DNA of 64,000 nucleotides from Bradyrhizobium septentrionale (GTDB taxonomy: Bacteria > Pseudomonadota > Alphaproteobacteria > Rhizobiales > Xanthobacteraceae): positions 2,374,501-2,438,500 of the forward strand of contig NZ_CP088285.1 of assembly GCF_011516645.4 (NCBI RefSeq), written 5' to 3'. A model generated the notes under the pieces. It did not search any database and was not told the origin of the DNA. It saw only the letters and a program-made list of their open reading frames with translations. The first letter of the stretch is position 1. Every line of letters begins with the position of its first letter. Shown here piece by piece: positions 19,705 through 30,429 of the stretch. The position numbers and the translations under genes were made by a program.

Positions 19705-21684
19705 CTATGCGGCCGCCTCGATCTCCACGACGATCTTACCCGTCGTTACCTGCTCACCCTCGGCAACATCGATCGCCGACACCGTGCCCGCGACGCCGGC
19801 GGTGTGGACGTGCTCCATCTTCATCGCTTCCAGCGTCATCACCGGCTGGCCGGCCGCGACCTTGTCGCCGGCCTTCACCAGCACCGCGACGACCCGGCCG
19901 TTCATGGCGGCGCGCACCTTGCCATCGCCTCCGGCGGCCGACGCGCTCTCCGGCGGGGCGAGCGTGAGATCGCGCGCCGACAGCGTCACGCCGCGATGCA
20001 GGATGTAGAGCCGATCGCCGTCGCGCAGGAATTTTGCCTGCTCCATCAGGCCGTCATGGTGGAAACGGATGCTGTCCTGATCCAGCTCGTCGATCGCAAA
20101 GCTGAAGCGATCGCCGTTGCGGGTCGCGACGTAGCTGCCGTCGCGTTCGGGAACAATCTCGATCTCCTGCACGCCGTGGCCGAGATCTATCCGCAGGCCG
20201 AGCGGGAACGTCGCCGACAGCGACCGGCCGCGTTGCCAAGGCGGCGCGTGCGGATTGGTGACGTAGAGCAGCAGCGCCGCCAGCGCGAGGTCGCTACCCC
20301 GATCGGGCCGCGGCGCCAGCAACGCATCGCGGTTGTTGCCGATGAACGCCGTGGTCGCCTCACCCTTGGCGAAGACCGGATGGCGCAGGCAGTCGATCAG
20401 GAAACCCTGATTGGTGGTGACGCCGAAGGCCGTGACCTGCTCCAGGGCGCAGATCAGCTTGCCGCGCGCCTCGTCGCGGGTCTTGCCATGGCTGATGACC
20501 TTGGCGATCATCGAATCGTAGAACGGCGGAATCTCCGAGCCTGATTGCAGCGCGTGCTCGACGCGGATGGCATCGGGCATCTGCCAGCGCGCCATCGTGC
20601 CGGATTGCGGCATGAAGTCGTGCCCGGTGTCTTCCGAGCACAGCCGCACCTCGATGGCATGACCCGAGAACGGGATGTCCTCCTGCTTGAGGCCGAGCGG
20701 CTCACCGCCGGCGACGCGGAGCTGCAGCTCGACCAGATCGAGCCCGGTGATCGCCTCGGTGACGGGATGCTCGACCTGAAGCCGCGTGTTCATCTCCATG
20801 AAGTAGAAATTGCCGGCGCGATCAAGCAGGAATTCCAGTGTGCCGGCGCCTTCATAGCCGATCGCCTTGACGGCCTGCACGGCGACCGCACCCATCCGCG
20901 CGCGCAACTCCGGTGTCACCGCCGGCGACGGGGCCTCCTCGATCAGCTTCTGGTGCCGCCGCTGCACCGAGCAATCGCGCTCGCCGAGATGGATGGCGTT
21001 GCCATGGCGGTCGCCGAACACCTGGATCTCGATGTGGCGGGGATCGACGATCGCGCGCTCGAGGATCACGGTGGGATCGCCGAACGCGCCCTGCGCCTCC
21101 GACCGCGCGCTGCGCAGCGCGTCCGGAAAGGCCGCAGCGTCTGCGACGAGCCGCATGCCGCGGCCGCCGCCACCGGCGACCGCCTTGATCATCACGGGGA
21201 AACCAATCGCCTTGGCCTCCGTCAGCATCACGGCATCGCCCTGATCGGCGCCCTGATAGCCGGGCACGCAGGGCACGCCGGCCTTTTGCATGATCTCCTT
21301 GGCGCCGGCCTTGTTGCCCATCGCAAGGATCGCTTCCGGCGACGGGCCGATGAACACCAGCCCGGCATCGCGGCAGGCTTGCGCAAAGTCCTCGTTCTCG
21401 GCGAGGAAGCCGTAGCCGGGATGCACCGCGCCGGCGCCGCTCGCCTTGGCGGCTGCGATGATCGTGTCGATCTTCAGATAGGATTGCGCCGGCAGCGCCT
21501 CGCCGATCCGCACCGCCTGATCCGCCTCGCGCACATGTAGCGCGTCGCGGTCGGCGTCCGAATAGACTGCGACGACGCCATAGCCGAGCCGCCGCGCCGT
21601 GCGCATGACGCGCAGCGCGATCTCGCCGCGGTTGGCAATCAGGATCTTGAAGAACGGTGTCCGCTTCACGATTGCCCCACTCAT
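19705..21684 (-). CDS. Acyl-CoA carboxylase alpha subunit (biotin carboxylase + BCCP)
   Basis: A 659-residue protein. The biotin carboxylase half starts with ILIANRGEIALRVMRTA and contains HPGYGFLAEN, the ATP-grasp glycine loop KAVAGGGGRGM and EMNTRLQVEHPVTE. The C-terminal BCCP carries EAMKMEH with biotinyl-Lys at about residue 622. This architecture matches propionyl-, methylcrotonyl- and geranyl-CoA carboxylase alpha subunits. ATG 21684 overlaps the stop of the upstream carboxyltransferase gene by four bases, so the two subunits are co-translated. Substrate is unknown; neighbours (acyl-CoA ligase, BKACE) point to carboxylic-acid breakdown. Confidence 0.92.
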   Translation of the reverse strand: MSGAIVKRTPFFKILIANRGEIALRVMRTARRLGYGVVAVYSDADRDALHVREADQAVRIGEALPAQSYLKIDTIIAAAKASGAGAVHPGYGFLAENEDFAQACRDAGLVFIGPSPEAILAMGNKAGAKEIMQKAGVPCVPGYQGADQGDAVMLTEAKAIGFPVMIKAVAGGGGRGMRLVADAAAFPDALRSARSEAQGAFGDPTVILERAIVDPRHIEIQVFGDRHGNAIHLGERDCSVQRRHQKLIEEAPSPAVTPELRARMGAVAVQAVKAIGYEGAGTLEFLLDRAGNFYFMEMNTRLQVEHPVTEAITGLDLVELQLRVAGGEPLGLKQEDIPFSGHAIEVRLCSEDTGHDFMPQSGTMARWQMPDAIRVEHALQSGSEIPPFYDSMIAKVISHGKTRDEARGKLICALEQVTAFGVTTNQGFLIDCLRHPVFAKGEATTAFIGNNRDALLAPRPDRGSDLALAALLLYVTNPHAPPWQRGRSLSATFPLGLRIDLGHGVQEIEIVPERDGSYVATRNGDRFSFAIDELDQDSIRFHHDGLMEQAKFLRDGDRLYILHRGVTLSARDLTLAPPESASAAGGDGKVRAAMNGRVVAVLVKAGDKVAAGQPVMTLEAMKMEHVHTAGVAGTVSAIDVAEGEQVTTGKIVVEIEAAA

Positions 21685-23297
21685 GGCCGCGCCACCGAGA
21701 ACTGCATGCGCAGCGGGGTGCGCGCCTCGGCCTCGCGGCAGATCGCCAGCACCTCGGCGAGCACGCTGCGGGTGTCGCGCGGATCGATCACGCCGTCGTC
21801 GAGCACGCGGGCGCTGGTCGAGAACACGTCCATCTGGCCATCGAACACGCCCACAATCTGCGCCTTCATCGCCTCCAGCTTCTCCCTCTCGATCGGCTTG
21901 CCACGCCGCGCGGCGGCGGCTTCAGTGACGATCGCCATGGTTTCGGCGGCCTGCTCACCACCCATCACCGCGGTCTTGGCATTGGGCCAGGAGAAGCAGA
22001 AGCGCGGATGGAAACCGCGGCCGCACATGCCGTAATTGCCGGCGCCGAACGAGGCGCCGCAATACAGGGTGATCTGCGGCACCGTCGCCGAGGTCACCGC
22101 CTGGATCATCTTGGAGCCATGCTTGATCATGCCGGCTTCTTCATAGGCCTTGCCCACCATGTAGCCGGTGGTGTTGTTCATATAGAGGATCGGCGTGCGC
22201 GACTGGCAGCAAGCCTGGATGAAGTGCGTCGCCTTGTTGGCGCCGGGCACGTCGAGCGGGCCATTGTTGGTGATGATGCCGATCGCCTGCCCTTCGATAC
22301 GGGCGTGACCGCACACCGTCGCCGGGCCGTAATTTGAGCCGAATTCGGTGAAGTCGGAATCGTCGATGAAGCGCGCGATCGCCTGGCGGATGTCGACGGG
22401 GCGCTTGTGGTCCATCGGCATGATGCCGAGCAGTTCCTCGGCGTCATAGCGCGGCGGCTTGAACGCGGCCGGCTCCGATCTCGGTCGATCCCATGGCAGC
22501 TTGGCCATGATCTCGCGCGCGATGCGGAGCGCATCGCGGTCGTCCTCGGCGAGATAATCGCCGAGGCCCGAGATCGAGGTGTGCATCTCGGCGCCGCCGA
22601 GCTCCTCCTCGGTCGCGATCTCGCCGGTGGCAGCCTTCAGCAAGGGCGGCCCGGCCAGGAAGGCGCGGGTGCGGCCGCGCAACATCACGATGTAATCGGA
22701 GAGGCCGGTCTGATACGCGCCACCCGCGGTCGAGGAGCCATGGGTGACGGTGACGACAGGAAGCCCCGCCGCCGACAGCCGCGCGAGATTGCGGAAGATA
22801 TTGCCGCCTCTGACAAAGTCCTCGACCCGGTAGCGCAGCAGATTGGCTCCGGCACTCTCGACGAGCTGCACATAGGGCAGCTTGTTCTCCAGCGCGAGCT
22901 CCTGCACCCGCAGCGTCTTGTCGAGGCCATAGGGCTGCAGCGCGCCGGCATCGATGCCGGCATCATTGGCGCTGATCATGCAGCGGATGCCGGAGACGAA
23001 GCCGATGCCGGCAACCAGCCCGCCGCCGGGCACGCTCTTGTCGGCGTCAGCCAAATCGAACATGTAGCCGGCGAGCGTCGAGAGTTCGAGGAAGGGCGAG
23101 CCGGGATCGAGCACCAGCGCAACGCGCTCGCGCGGCAACAGCTGGCCGCGCTTGTGGAAGCGGTCCTTTGCCGCGGCGGAGGCCGCGCGGGTCCGCTCCT
23201 CCAGCCCCCGCATCCGGGCGATCAGCGCCAGCATGCCGTCGCGATTGCCCTGGAAGCCGGCGCTGCCGGTGGAAATCGTATTCTCGATAATGGCCAC
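21681..23297 (-). CDS. Acyl-CoA carboxylase beta subunit (carboxyltransferase)
   Basis: A 538-residue carboxyltransferase of the methylcrotonyl/geranyl/propionyl-CoA type. Landmarks: RGQLLPRERVALVLDPGSPFLEL split near residues 54-76, GSSTAGGAYQTGLSDY, EMHTSISGLGDY, NNTTGYMVG and GASFGAGNYGMCGR, which form the two crotonase-like half-sites for acyl-CoA and carboxybiotin. I chose the GTG at 23297, which shares a base with the stop codon of the upstream ligase (TAGTG); the frame extends further 5' but into the ligase gene. The GNYGMCGR string favours the methylcrotonyl/geranyl branch over propionyl-CoA carboxylase. Confidence 0.92.
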   Translation of the reverse strand: MAIIENTISTGSAGFQGNRDGMLALIARMRGLEERTRAASAAAKDRFHKRGQLLPRERVALVLDPGSPFLELSTLAGYMFDLADADKSVPGGGLVAGIGFVSGIRCMISANDAGIDAGALQPYGLDKTLRVQELALENKLPYVQLVESAGANLLRYRVEDFVRGGNIFRNLARLSAAGLPVVTVTHGSSTAGGAYQTGLSDYIVMLRGRTRAFLAGPPLLKAATGEIATEEELGGAEMHTSISGLGDYLAEDDRDALRIAREIMAKLPWDRPRSEPAAFKPPRYDAEELLGIMPMDHKRPVDIRQAIARFIDDSDFTEFGSNYGPATVCGHARIEGQAIGIITNNGPLDVPGANKATHFIQACCQSRTPILYMNNTTGYMVGKAYEEAGMIKHGSKMIQAVTSATVPQITLYCGASFGAGNYGMCGRGFHPRFCFSWPNAKTAVMGGEQAAETMAIVTEAAAARRGKPIEREKLEAMKAQIVGVFDGQMDVFSTSARVLDDGVIDPRDTRSVLAEVLAICREAEARTPLRMQFSVARP

Positions 23298-24895
23298 TAG
23301 GCGCGCTCCACAAAATGCCCGCTGTATTGCTGCCGCAGCTCGACCTTGCGCAGCTTGCCGGTCGCGGTCATCGGCATTTCCTCGAGGATACGCACCAGCT
23401 TCGGCACCTGGAAGCCGCCGAGATGCTTTCTGCAATGCGCCTCGATGCCGGCCTCGTCAGCCACCGCGCCGGGCTTCAGCTTGACGAAGGCGGAAACCGC
23501 CTCGCCCCATTGCGGATGCGGCAGCCCGACCACGGCAGCGTTCTGCACGGCGGGGTGCGCCAGCAACGTCTCCTCGATCTTGACGGAGGCGACATTCTCG
23601 CCACCCGACTTGATCATGTCCTTCTTGCGGTCGAGGAACAGCACCTCGCCATTGCCGTCGATCAGGGCAAGGTCGCCGGTATGGTGCCAGCCGAACTTGC
23701 GCGCTTCCTCGGTCGATTTGGGGTCCTTGTAATAGCCCATCATCACGTTGGGCCCGCGATGCACCAGCTCGCCGATCTCGCCGCGCGGCAGAAGGTTGCC
23801 GTTGTCGTCCATGATCGCGGTCTCGTTGACAACAAGCGACTCGCCCCAGTAATTGCCGAAGCGGTCGAGCTGCACCTCCGGCCGCGACATCGTGGTCGCC
23901 GGGTACATTTCGGTCTGGCCGCTGGACAGCACGAAATTCGGGCACAAGTCCGCCATCGCGCGTTCGAGCAGCGGCTTGCCCATCGGCGCCATGGTGTAGA
24001 TGCAGCAGCGCAGGCCCGACAGGTCGTAGTCGCGCCGGCGCGGATGATCGAGGATCGCCTGGTACATCAGCGACAGGCCGACGAACACGCTGAGCCGATC
24101 GCGGACGATCGCCTCCATGCAGACCACCGGATCGAAGCCGCGCATCAACGCCATGCGGCCGCCGACCGAGAGATAGCTCAGCAGCAGCACATGGCCGGCG
24201 CAGTGGAACAGCGGAAACTGCCCGGTGATCCCGTCGTCACGCGAGAGCTGCATCTCGATGCAGTTGCTCATCACGGCCATCACCACCGCGAGGTGGCAAT
24301 GCATCGCGCCCTTCGGCCGCGACGTCGTGCCCGACGTGTAGATGATCATCGCAAGATCGCGGTCGTTGATCTCGATCTCGGGCTCGATATCGGATTGCCC
24401 TTCCAGGAGATCGTTGAAGCTTTGCAGCCCGGTCTTGCCGGCATTGCCGGTCAGGTCGATCGCGATCATCTCCATGGCGCGCGCTTCCAATGCGGCGCGC
24501 CGGTCAGCCTGAGCGTGCAGATTGTCATCGATGATGGCAAAGCGCACCTCGGCATGGCCGAGGATGTAGTCCATGTCGGACGGTCCGAGCATGGTGTTGA
24601 TCGGCACCCAGACCAGGCCGGCGCGGTGGATGCCGAACAGTGCTTTGACGAACTCGACGGAGTTGTTGCAGATGGTCGAGATCTTTTCGCCTGACTTCAA
24701 CCCGCGCTGCACCAGATGATTGGCAAAGCGATTGGCGTCGCGTTCGAGCTCGGTGAAGGTGACCTGCCTGCCGCCGTCGGTCAGCGCGACGCGATCCGGA
24801 AACCGCCGCGCGGCACGCTTCAAGAGGTCGCCGATCGCGACCCGCCCGATGCGGCCCGGCCCGGTGACGCCGCCGGTTGCTAAGAGGTTGTCCAT
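23297..24895 (-). CDS. AMP-forming acyl-CoA synthetase
   Basis: A 532-residue adenylate-forming ligase with IIYTSGTTSRPKGAMH, GQTEMYPATT, the TGDLALIDGNGEVLFLDRKKD hinge region and a C-terminal MTATGKLRK carrying the catalytic lysine. First gene of the carboxylase operon as transcribed (minus strand), its stop codon overlapping the carboxyltransferase start. It likely produces the acyl-CoA that the carboxylase then uses. Confidence 0.9.
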   Translation of the reverse strand: MDNLLATGGVTGPGRIGRVAIGDLLKRAARRFPDRVALTDGGRQVTFTELERDANRFANHLVQRGLKSGEKISTICNNSVEFVKALFGIHRAGLVWVPINTMLGPSDMDYILGHAEVRFAIIDDNLHAQADRRAALEARAMEMIAIDLTGNAGKTGLQSFNDLLEGQSDIEPEIEINDRDLAMIIYTSGTTSRPKGAMHCHLAVVMAVMSNCIEMQLSRDDGITGQFPLFHCAGHVLLLSYLSVGGRMALMRGFDPVVCMEAIVRDRLSVFVGLSLMYQAILDHPRRRDYDLSGLRCCIYTMAPMGKPLLERAMADLCPNFVLSSGQTEMYPATTMSRPEVQLDRFGNYWGESLVVNETAIMDDNGNLLPRGEIGELVHRGPNVMMGYYKDPKSTEEARKFGWHHTGDLALIDGNGEVLFLDRKKDMIKSGGENVASVKIEETLLAHPAVQNAAVVGLPHPQWGEAVSAFVKLKPGAVADEAGIEAHCRKHLGGFQVPKLVRILEEMPMTATGKLRKVELRQQYSGHFVERA

Positions 24896-24911
24896 GTGTT
24901 TCCTCCTCCAT

Positions 24912-25025
24912 CGTCATTGCGAGGAACTCGCGACAAAAATTGCAAAGCAATTTTGCGCTGAAGCGACCAAGCAATCCATTCTTCCCACGCGGCAAGATAG
25001 ATTGCTTCGCTCCGCTCGCAATGAC
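24912..25025. repeat. Dispersed palindromic repeat, family E (CGTCATTGCGAGG ends)
   Basis: Ends CGTCATTGCGAGGAAC and GCTCGCAATGACG are inverted; the interior has GCAAAGCAATTTTGC and AAGCAATCCATTCTTC. It separates the ligase and BKACE genes of one minus-strand gene set. Confidence 0.85.
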
Positions 25026-25038
25026 GGCGGGGTTGACG

Positions 25039-25911
25039 TCAGTGCCTGACCCCAAAAATCTGCCTCGCTTCTACCGGGCTCGCGATCTCGCGGCCGGCAC
25101 GGCGCGCACAGGCGGCAAGCCCCTCGACGAGCTGCCCGTTCGAGGTCACCTTGGTGCCGTCGCCGAGATAGAACGTGTCTTCCAGCCCGCTGCGCAGATG
25201 GCCGCCGAGATCGGCGGCGCGCTGGTGCAGCGGCCAGATCTCGCCGCGGCCGATCGCGGTGACCTGCCAATGCGCGTCCGGCGCCTTCAGCTTCAGGAGG
25301 ATCGGCAGCAGCTCCGGATCGGCCGGCATGCCCGAGGCGACGCCCATGACGAAATTGTATTCGAGCGGCCCGGAATACATGCCGGTCTGCCGGTACATGC
25401 CGACGCAGCGCACGATGCCGACATCGAAGCCGAAGCATTCGAATTCGGGGATGGTGCCGGCGACCTTCATCACGTCGAGATAGTCCTGCACCTTCTCGAC
25501 CGCGTTATCGAACATCATCGGCGGCCAGGCCCAGGTGTTGTCGGCCTTGACCTTCAGATAATTCAGCGAGCCGGCGTTGCAGGCGGCGATCTCGGGCTTG
25601 GTCTCGCGCACACAGTCGAGCGCGCCCTGGTAGTTCGGGCCGGAGGTCCCCGTGGTGTGATTGATGATCACGCCGGGGCAGGCCTCGCGGATCGCCTGCT
25701 GGATCTCCTTGCTGACGCTGACCTCCCATGACGGCAGGTGGCCCTTGGTCGCCTCCTGCTGGCGCAGATGGATGTGCATGATGCTGGCGCCGGCGTTGAA
25801 CGCAGCCCTGGCCTCGCGCGCCATCTGTTCCGGCGTCACCGGAACGTTGTGCTGCTTGGGGTCGGTAAGCACGCCGTTCAGCGCGCAGGTGATGACGGCC
25901 TTGTCGCTCAT
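25039..25911 (-). CDS. BKACE family protein (3-keto-5-aminohexanoate cleavage enzyme, DUF849)
   Basis: A 290-residue beta-keto acid cleavage enzyme, which condenses a beta-keto acid with acetyl-CoA to yield acetoacetate and a new CoA ester. Seen: AVITCALNGVLTD at the N-terminus, the zinc-binding HIHLR, NHTTGTSGPN, and the later GRGEIWPLHQRAADLGGHLR-type segment split over residues 227-247. I prefer ATG 25911 (start MSDKAVITC) to an in-frame ATG 51 bases upstream, since it matches the usual family N-terminus. Gene set with the ligase and carboxylase; divergent from the LivK-like gene. Confidence 0.9.
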   Translation of the reverse strand: MSDKAVITCALNGVLTDPKQHNVPVTPEQMAREARAAFNAGASIMHIHLRQQEATKGHLPSWEVSVSKEIQQAIREACPGVIINHTTGTSGPNYQGALDCVRETKPEIAACNAGSLNYLKVKADNTWAWPPMMFDNAVEKVQDYLDVMKVAGTIPEFECFGFDVGIVRCVGMYRQTGMYSGPLEYNFVMGVASGMPADPELLPILLKLKAPDAHWQVTAIGRGEIWPLHQRAADLGGHLRSGLEDTFYLGDGTKVTSNGQLVEGLAACARRAGREIASPVEARQIFGVRH

Positions 25912-26130
25912 GGCGTCTCGCTTGTCCGGGTTGCAGCGCACATGCGCCGTTGGTTTTCCCATGATGAGAAATTTGCCGTCGCGCCATCTTGCGTTGACTG
26001 GCTAAGTCGATGGGCCCACGCCGGAATCCGTCGCCAGCCGGTTAACACAAGACGCAGAGCCCACGTGACGCATAGCCTCAGCTTGCCAAGCAAAAGCGGC
26101 GCAACAAGCCGGCATCACGGGGAGAACGTC

Positions 26131-27354
26131 ATGGTCTCGATCAACCGGCGCACATGGCTCACCGGCGCGGCAGGCGCTGGCCTTGCCGCAGTCGCAGGCC
26201 TGCGGCCTTCGCTTGCCGAGGACACGCCCGGCGTCACCGCGACCGAGATCAGGATCGGCAGCACCACCTCGCTCAGTGGCCCGGTGTCGGCGCTCGGCGT
26301 GCAGGCGCGATGCCAGGAAGCCTACTTCAAGATGCTCAACGAGCAGGGCGGCATCGCCGGTCGGCAGATCAAGTACATCTATTACGACGACGCGTTCAAT
26401 CCGGCGAAGACGGTCGAGCAGGTGCGCCGCCTGATCGAAAGCGACAATGTCGCCTTCCTGTTCAACATGCTCGGCACCGCGCCGAACTCGTCCGTCGTCA
26501 AATACATCAACGCCGCAAAAGTCCCGCATCTGTTCCTGTCGGTGAACGGCGACAAATGGGGCGACTACCAGAGCTATCCCTGGACGATGGGCTTTGCGCC
26601 GAGCGCGCGCACCGAGGCGCAAGTGTTCGTCAAATATGCGCTGAGCCAGAACAAGGACGCGAAGTTCGCGGTGCTGTACCAGAACGACGATCTCGGCAAG
26701 GATTTCGTCGCCGGCGCCAAGGATGTGCTGGGCGAGCGGTTCGCGACATCGGCCGTGGTGGCGTCGCATGAGGTCACCGATCCCACGATCGATTCCCAGA
26801 TCGTCACCCTGCGCGGCGCCAATCCCGATGTGCTGATCTCGGGCACGACGGCAAAGTTCTGCGCGCAGTCGATCCGCAAGATCTACGAGCTCGGCTGGAA
26901 GCCGATGCACTTTATTGCGAGCGGCGCCGCCTCGATCTCGTCGACCATCGCGCCGGTTGGTCTGGACAAGTCGCAGGGCACGATCTCGTCGGCCTATGTG
27001 AAGGACGTCGCCGATCCGGCCTGGGCCAATGATCCCGGCGTGAAGACCTTTCTCGCCTTCATGGAAAAATACTTCCCCGACGGCAATCCGAAGGAAGGCT
27101 ACAATCTCTACGCCTACACGGTGGCGCAGGTGTTGAAGATCGTGCTCGAGCAATGCAAGGGCAACTTTAGCCGCGACAACATCATGGCGCAGGCGAACAA
27201 TCTGAAAGATATCGAGATCCCGACGCTGTTGCCCGGCATCCGTGTCAACACCAGCCCGACCAACCATCACCCGCTGCAGCAGCTTCAGCTGCAACGGATC
27301 GAAGGGCCCGGCTGGTTGCGGTTCGGCGAGGTGATCCAGGGCGCGAATTTGTGA
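26131..27354 (+). CDS. LivK-like ABC substrate-binding protein with Tat-like signal (orphan)
   Basis: A 407-residue periplasmic binding protein of the branched-chain amino-acid type (Peripla_BP_6). The N-terminus MVSINRRTWLTGAAGAGLAA is Tat-like (RRxWL), with cleavage likely after SLA. Typical features: GSTTSLSGPVSALGV, NEQGGIAGR, YYDDAFNPAKTVEQVRRLIE. In the family, many such proteins bind aromatic or other acids rather than amino acids. ATG 26131 has GGGGAGAA upstream; the reading frame is open much further but without a start signal. No permease or ATPase of this class is in the window. Divergent from the BKACE operon, which suggests it serves uptake for that pathway. Confidence 0.88.
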   Translation: MVSINRRTWLTGAAGAGLAAVAGLRPSLAEDTPGVTATEIRIGSTTSLSGPVSALGVQARCQEAYFKMLNEQGGIAGRQIKYIYYDDAFNPAKTVEQVRRLIESDNVAFLFNMLGTAPNSSVVKYINAAKVPHLFLSVNGDKWGDYQSYPWTMGFAPSARTEAQVFVKYALSQNKDAKFAVLYQNDDLGKDFVAGAKDVLGERFATSAVVASHEVTDPTIDSQIVTLRGANPDVLISGTTAKFCAQSIRKIYELGWKPMHFIASGAASISSTIAPVGLDKSQGTISSAYVKDVADPAWANDPGVKTFLAFMEKYFPDGNPKEGYNLYAYTVAQVLKIVLEQCKGNFSRDNIMAQANNLKDIEIPTLLPGIRVNTSPTNHHPLQQLQLQRIEGPGWLRFGEVIQGANL

Positions 27355-27372
27355 GCGGAGAAGAATCCGAAG

Positions 27373-27493
27373 TGTCGTCCCGGCGAAGGCCGGGACCCAT
27401 ACCGCGTGATCTATCGGTGGCGCGGGATGACAGACACCCGCCAAAACAACAAACAGCCGTGGTTATGGGTCCCGGCCTTCGCCGGGACGACGG
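27373..27493. repeat. Dispersed palindromic repeat, family B
   Basis: Outer arms GTCGTCCCGGCGAAGGCCGG and CCGGCCTTCGCCGGGACGAC are nearly perfect inverted copies; interior contains GTGGTTATGGGTCCC. Lies between the convergent LivK-like gene and the AraC-type regulator. Confidence 0.85.
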
Positions 27494-27499
27494 CGACAT

Positions 27500-28318
27500 T
27501 TACGTCAGCGCGCGCTCGCTCGCCGCCTGCCCGGTGCGGTAGATCGCAAGATCCCGTGAGCCGGAGAAGATCGCGCGCGGCTTCAGGCCATAGAAGCGCC
27601 GGATCGAGTGGCTGAAATGGGTGCTATCGGGATAGCCGATGTCCTGCGCGAGATGCGCGAGATTGATGTCCTGGTTGGCGAAGTACAGCAGATGCCGCGC
27701 GCGCTTCCAGGCGCGGAAGGAGCGGAACGAGATCCCGGTCTCCTCCTTGAACAGATGCAGGAAACGCGAGGGCGATAGACCGGCGTCGGTGGCGCAGCCC
27801 GCCGCGGTCACCGGCTCGCCGGAGAATTGCCCGATGCGGCCGATGGCGCGCACGACGCGCGGATCGAGCGCGCGTTGCGGCAGCGCGTCGCCGAAGCACA
27901 TCGTGTCGAACTCGGCATTCGCAATCGCGTCGCGATGCTGCATCTCGGCGAGTGTCGCATAGGCGGCGCGGATACGACCCGCGAACAGATGCGAGTCCGA
28001 TCCCTGCAGGCGGCGGGCGACCGCCTCCAGCGTGCCGTCGGGCACGCTCTCCGGCTCGATCGCAACGCAGATCGCCGAACGATACTCGCTGGTGATGGTG
28101 TGGCGCAGGTTCGGCATCGTCACGGCGAGTTCGCCATGGGACTCGCGGCCTTCGCTGGTCGACAGATGCAACCCGTCGCGGATCGCGACATAGACATGGA
28201 ATGCGCCGGGACAGCGTTCGCGCGGGCGGCCGAGCAGCCCGGCATAGAACACCCGTTCCGGCGTGATCAGCATCCGGTGGCCGGATTGCTCGCCCTTTGC
28301 GTTCACGATCGCGTCCAT
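27500..28318 (-). CDS. AraC-family transcriptional regulator
   Basis: A 272-residue regulator with a C-terminal double helix-turn-helix: AAGCATDAGLSPSRFLHLF followed by FRAWKRARHLLYFAN and LAHLAQDIGYPDSTHFSHSI, the AraC signature, about residues 165-255. The N-terminal 150 residues form an effector/dimerisation domain without a recognisable ligand type. ATG 28318 has GAGGAGG eight bases upstream. It lies downstream of the GST and acyl-CoA dehydrogenases on the same strand and may control this catabolic region. Confidence 0.9.
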   Translation of the reverse strand: MDAIVNAKGEQSGHRMLITPERVFYAGLLGRPRERCPGAFHVYVAIRDGLHLSTSEGRESHGELAVTMPNLRHTITSEYRSAICVAIEPESVPDGTLEAVARRLQGSDSHLFAGRIRAAYATLAEMQHRDAIANAEFDTMCFGDALPQRALDPRVVRAIGRIGQFSGEPVTAAGCATDAGLSPSRFLHLFKEETGISFRSFRAWKRARHLLYFANQDINLAHLAQDIGYPDSTHFSHSIRRFYGLKPRAIFSGSRDLAIYRTGQAASERALT

Positions 28319-28404
28319 GGCGGTTCCTCCTCGCGCGGCTCTTTGGGCCGCTGCGGCGGGAGCTACCATAGCGCAAATTCGCAACCTGTCACCGACGCTG
28401 AACG

Positions 28405-28447
28405 TCGTCATTCCGGGGCGATGCGACGCATTGCCCCGGAACGACGG
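28405..28447. repeat. Short family-A palindrome
   Basis: CGTCATTCCGGGGCG paired with GCCCCGGAACGACG; the shortest family-A copy here, between the GST and AraC-type genes. Confidence 0.75.
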
Positions 28448-28452
28448 GAAAG

Positions 28453-29108
28453 TTACGGCCGCGCGCGCGGCGCAACATTCTGTTCCTGCCCGGCTTTTTG
28501 TTCCGCCGCCACCGCGCGCTTGTAACCGTCGCGCTGCTGCAGCCGCGCCCAATAGGCCGCGACATTCGGCCCGAAATCCTTGGCAAGGCCGATATTGCCG
28601 GCGAGCCGGAGCGCATAGCCGTTGGCGATGTCGGCGGCGGTGAAGCGTTCCGCGCAGAGGAATTCCGAATTCGCCGCTGCCGCCTCGACCGCGCGCAGCC
28701 GACCGAGGAACCATTTTGCATAGTCGCCCGAGACCTGCGGGTTGCGCCGCTCCTCCGGTTCGAGCTGGCTGTAGCGGAGCACCAGTGTCTGCGGAAAGGT
28801 CAGCGTCGCGTCGGAGAAATACATCCAGTTCAGGAACGCGCCATAGGCCGGCTCGTCGGGACCTACGATCAGCGGCGTCGGGCCGTATTTGGTGCCGAGA
28901 TAATGGCAGATGCCGGAGGACTCCGTCATCTTCGTCTCGCCATCGATCATGAACGGGATGGTGCCGAGCGGATTGATGCCGAGATATTCCTTGGCGAACA
29001 CGCGCGGCGGGAACGGCAGCATCTTCAGCTCATAGGGAAGCCCGAGCTCCTCCAGCATCCACAGCGGACGGAACGAGCGCGCGGCGTCGCAGTGATACAG
29101 CGTGATCA

Positions 29109-29109
<1 letters not shown>
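28453..29109 (-). CDS. Glutathione S-transferase family protein
   Basis: A 218-residue GST. The thioredoxin-like N-terminal domain contains YHCDAARSFRPLWMLEELGL and NPLGTIPFMIDGETKMTESSGI (the cis-Pro and glutathione gamma-Glu site), and the helical C-terminal domain contains FTAADIANGYAL (the N-capping box motif). ATG 29109 shares a base with the stop codon of the upstream acyl-CoA dehydrogenase gene, so it is translationally coupled. Probable role in conjugation or isomerisation of a pathway intermediate; substrate not readable. Confidence 0.9.
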
Positions 29110-30278
<1,169 letters not shown>

Positions 30279-30291
30279 GTTTCCTTGATCC

Positions 30292-30419
30292 TCGTCATTC
30301 CGGGGCGATGCGAAGCATCGAACCCGGAATCCATTTCACATCGAATCTGCCGCCCGATGGATTCCGGGCTCGCGCTCCGCGCGCCCTCAGGTGCGCAATT
30401 GCGCACCGGGGAATGACGG
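30292..30419. repeat. Dispersed palindromic repeat, family A, between two acyl-CoA dehydrogenase genes
   Basis: CGTCATTCCGGGGCGATGCG at one end and CCGGGGAATGACGG at the other, with the internal pairs ACCCGGAATCCAT / ATGGATTCCGGG and GGTGCGCAATTGCGCACC (a perfect palindrome at about 30390-30407). Confidence 0.85.
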
Positions 30420-30429
30420 AGCAAATTCA

